This document shows positions 62,119 to 64,000 of a stretch of DNA of 64,000 bases, piece by piece (positions within the stretch are counted from its first letter, which is position 1; every line of letters starts with the position of its first letter). Source of the stretch: Caldilineaceae bacterium (GTDB lineage Bacteria; Chloroflexota; Anaerolineae; Caldilineales; Caldilineaceae). The position numbers and the translations under genes are program-made. The notes under the pieces are model-generated. The model searched no databases. It was given only the letters and a program-made list of their open reading frames with translations, and had not been told where the DNA came from. The stretch covers positions 106,316-170,315 of the forward strand of contig JAJEDJ010000004.1 in assembly GCA_022821545.1 (NCBI GenBank), written 5' to 3'.

Positions 62119-64000
62119 CTAGGTTACAAGCTGCGCGTTCTCTGGCCGCTTCTTGCCGCCGTGGACGGATGGTTCGGCGCACCATTTGGCGGAGAGGAGG
62201 CGGACTGCTTTGTAGATGTCCTCGCCGAAGCCGAGGAGATCGCAGATGACGCGCCGGTCCAGGAGGGCGCGGTTGGGGTCGGTGTCGGCGAGGTAGGCGG
62301 GCAGTAAGTCCTTGTTGCGGAACTCCTCGAAGATCTTCTTGGCCGTTAGCAACTGGTCGTCAGAGAGGCAACGCAAATCCAGCACGGGGAGAGACTCGGC
62401 GGAGCGGATAGTAATACTCGCCTTGCTCGATTGCTGGCGACTGGAATGCCACCAGTACGACAACAAGCCCAGTGTGGAGTTTCCCCACACTGAGAAGGCG
62501 TAATCAAACCTGCTATCGGAAAAGATGACGTTTGGCCATACCCTCCCGCCGATCGACTCCCTGTCCGTAAAAGCGACGGCCAGCGCCTGTGAGCCAAAGG
62601 TAAAGTCACGGTTTATGTGCGCTCTGCTCGCAGTATCCCAAACTGCCGCAGCATCTTGCTCCATGCTCTGTCTGACCTGAAGCTGTGAATCGGGATCGCA
62701 GACCATGCGGGTTTCATTTGGGGCATCGTGGTTCCACAGGGACGGATAGGTGGCTGTGGGGCTTGGATCCACTTTGTCAAAGGGACCTCTAGGGGTCAGG
62801 CCTGATTTTGGAGCAGGGCCCGTAATGTCGCGATCCACTAGACCGAGTAAGCCGACTTCGGCCAGTAACGCCGTCTTCAGGTCAACCGGGACTGCGTAGC
62901 CGGGGAGCCACAGGCTGGCTTTGGTCAATGAATGTGCAGTTTGCGCGATTGAGTAGTCGGACAGACGGACCGCGCGCCAAACTGGGGCGCGAGGCGCGGT
63001 GATCATGTAGCCCGCCAACTCTCCCCCGACCATAAGCGGCGTCCCCCCATAGGGCCCGTTTTCGATTTGCCTGACCTGACTATTGTCAGGCGCGCAGCCC
63101 GCCACCAGTTCCCTTGCGTAGGCAAACCCTTGCGGCCTGCGGCTAAGGGATACAAAATGGTCCGCGTCATCAGGCTGTTCCTCCACCATGAGTTTGCGAG
63201 CGATTACCAGACATTCAGCCATCCCCGTGTCGGACGAAAAGGACATGTCTCGATCGTTCGCCGCAATACTCACCACGGTCAAGTCGGTGTAATCACGGGC
63301 AAGCACTTCGCGCAAACCCTCCCAGGAAAGACCGGTTGCGACGGACAGAGGGAGGACCAGAGCCAAGACTCCGCCTGGTCTGACTTTTTTGTGGGCCAGC
63401 GCCGCAAAGGTGGAGGCAATGCCGGCATTGCCGTCGGAACAGGTCCCCTTCGCCAGCTTAATGGCCCGCTTACCCATTGCCGTCTGGTCGTTGTCAGTCG
63501 CGCCGAAAGCCGCGAAAGCAGGGTTGGTGATGTCGGCATGCGCGCCTTCGTGGTTGGTGGCGCGGGTAAACGGCGGATTCATTATCACCAAGTCAAAAGC
63601 ATCGTCGGGAAATTCAGCACGTACTTGTGCAGCCGTCTCTTCCCCCGCGCTGCCGGTGCGCAGGGCTGGATCACTGGTGTTGAAGAGAGTCATCACGTTG
63701 GAAGACTGGAGCAGTTCGAGGGAACCTATCATTACGCCGCCATCTTGCTGACGGCCGTAGGGCATGGTGTAGAGGCGAGAGTTGGTGAAGCCGACGGCCG
63801 GTTCGACGCCTGAGAGGGTGGAGCCGGTGATGTGGATGGCTGAGGGCATAACGTCGCAACCGTAGAGTACCTCCTCCATCATTACTTTGTGCAGCTTGCT
63901 GCCGTCGCCGCCGGCGCGCTCGTGGCGGGCGGCGATCTGTTCGTAGACGGCGGAGAGCAGGGCGCCGGTGCCGCAGGCGAAGTCTCCGACTCGCAGCTTG
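62119..64000 (-). CDS. Large adenine-specific DNA methyltransferase, partial
   Basis: The gene runs off the window end, so its N-terminus is missing. The visible part (627 residues) opens with SAM motif I, VGDFACGTGALLSAVYEQI, then EEVLYGCDVMPSAIHITGS. The catalytic motif IV is FDLVIMNPPFTRATNHEG, the N6-adenine form NPPF. Motif X-like helices and LALVLPLSVATGLSWEGLRE follow, then a 300-residue target-recognition-like C-terminus. It is of the type found in type I, IIG, BREX-like and DISARM-like systems. It lies upstream of the STAND nuclease on the same strand, and further defence genes may lie past the edge. Confidence 0.85.
   Translation of the reverse strand, partial: KLRVGDFACGTGALLSAVYEQIAARHERAGGDGSKLHKVMMEEVLYGCDVMPSAIHITGSTLSGVEPAVGFTNSRLYTMPYGRQQDGGVMIGSLELLQSSNVMTLFNTSDPALRTGSAGEETAAQVRAEFPDDAFDLVIMNPPFTRATNHEGAHADITNPAFAAFGATDNDQTAMGKRAIKLAKGTCSDGNAGIASTFAALAHKKVRPGGVLALVLPLSVATGLSWEGLREVLARDYTDLTVVSIAANDRDMSFSSDTGMAECLVIARKLMVEEQPDDADHFVSLSRRPQGFAYARELVAGCAPDNSQVRQIENGPYGGTPLMVGGELAGYMITAPRAPVWRAVRLSDYSIAQTAHSLTKASLWLPGYAVPVDLKTALLAEVGLLGLVDRDITGPAPKSGLTPRGPFDKVDPSPTATYPSLWNHDAPNETRMVCDPDSQLQVRQSMEQDAAAVWDTASRAHINRDFTFGSQALAVAFTDRESIGGRVWPNVIFSDSRFDYAFSVWGNSTLGLLSYWWHSSRQQSSKASITIRSAESLPVLDLRCLSDDQLLTAKKIFEEFRNKDLLPAYLADTDPNRALLDRRVICDLLGFGEDIYKAVRLLSAKWCAEPSVHGGKKRPENAQLVT

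Overview
The window looks like a chromosomal piece of a GC-rich bacterium, most likely a Chloroflexota of the Caldilineae/Anaerolineae type. This rests on gene content only: ThyX in place of ThyA, a DUF1385 membrane protein, a DUF5671 membrane protein, an AddAB-type exonuclease, a cofactor F420 gene (CofC), a tubulin-like/VWA membrane system, plant-type LRR lipoproteins, and frequent GTG/TTG starts. No rRNA, tRNA or CRISPR array was seen.

Layout. 1-3.1 kb: remnant of an IS630-type transposase, a nucleotide-sugar dehydrogenase and an unusually long ThyX. 3.3-8.2 kb: a complete five-gene branched-chain-amino-acid-type (Liv) ABC transporter operon on the minus strand with a good sigma70-like promoter. 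8.5-9.5 kb: DUF1385 protein. 9.6-19.2 kb: a three-gene minus-strand operon of a secreted/membrane VWA protein, a tubulin/FtsZ-superfamily GTPase and a second very large protein that looks like a degenerate, membrane-anchored paralogue of that GTPase. This is the most interesting ordinary-looking system in the window. 19.9-28.4 kb: tandem DsbA-like lipoprotein, sulfate activation genes cysD and cysNC, an FAD oxidoreductase, ComEA and an acyl-CoA-dehydrogenase-like protein. 28.5-30.1 kb: a stand-alone B12-binding subunit and the MeaB chaperone GTPase. 30.1-32.6 kb: an Uma2 remnant and a secreted four-repeat protein of unknown fold. 32.6-38.8 kb: addB-addA. 39-46.6 kb: DUF1697, a DUF5671 membrane protein, two small anchored proteins, an M20 amidohydrolase, an MDR oxidoreductase, a MaoC dehydratase and a membrane-anchored Cas4-like nuclease. 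46.7-50.9 kb: a sugar-type ABC transporter operon (two permeases, lipoprotein, single-domain ATPase). 51.2-52.7 kb: LRR lipoprotein.

From about 52.7 kb to the end the window is an accessory, defence-like region. It holds an AT-richer two-gene cassette (AAA ATPase plus a small putative nuclease), a HigB/RelE-type toxin with its partner, an ImmA/IrrE fragment, a 1467-residue STAND NTPase with an N-terminal PD-(D/E)XK nuclease (Avs-like), and a large adenine DNA methylase that runs off the window end. CofC is the one housekeeping gene inside it.

A second theme is intergenic. At least six gene junctions carry degenerate 7-bp-period arrays (units like AGTGGTC or AGTTTTT) that resemble heptameric STRR elements in layout; they often lie between genes of the same operon.
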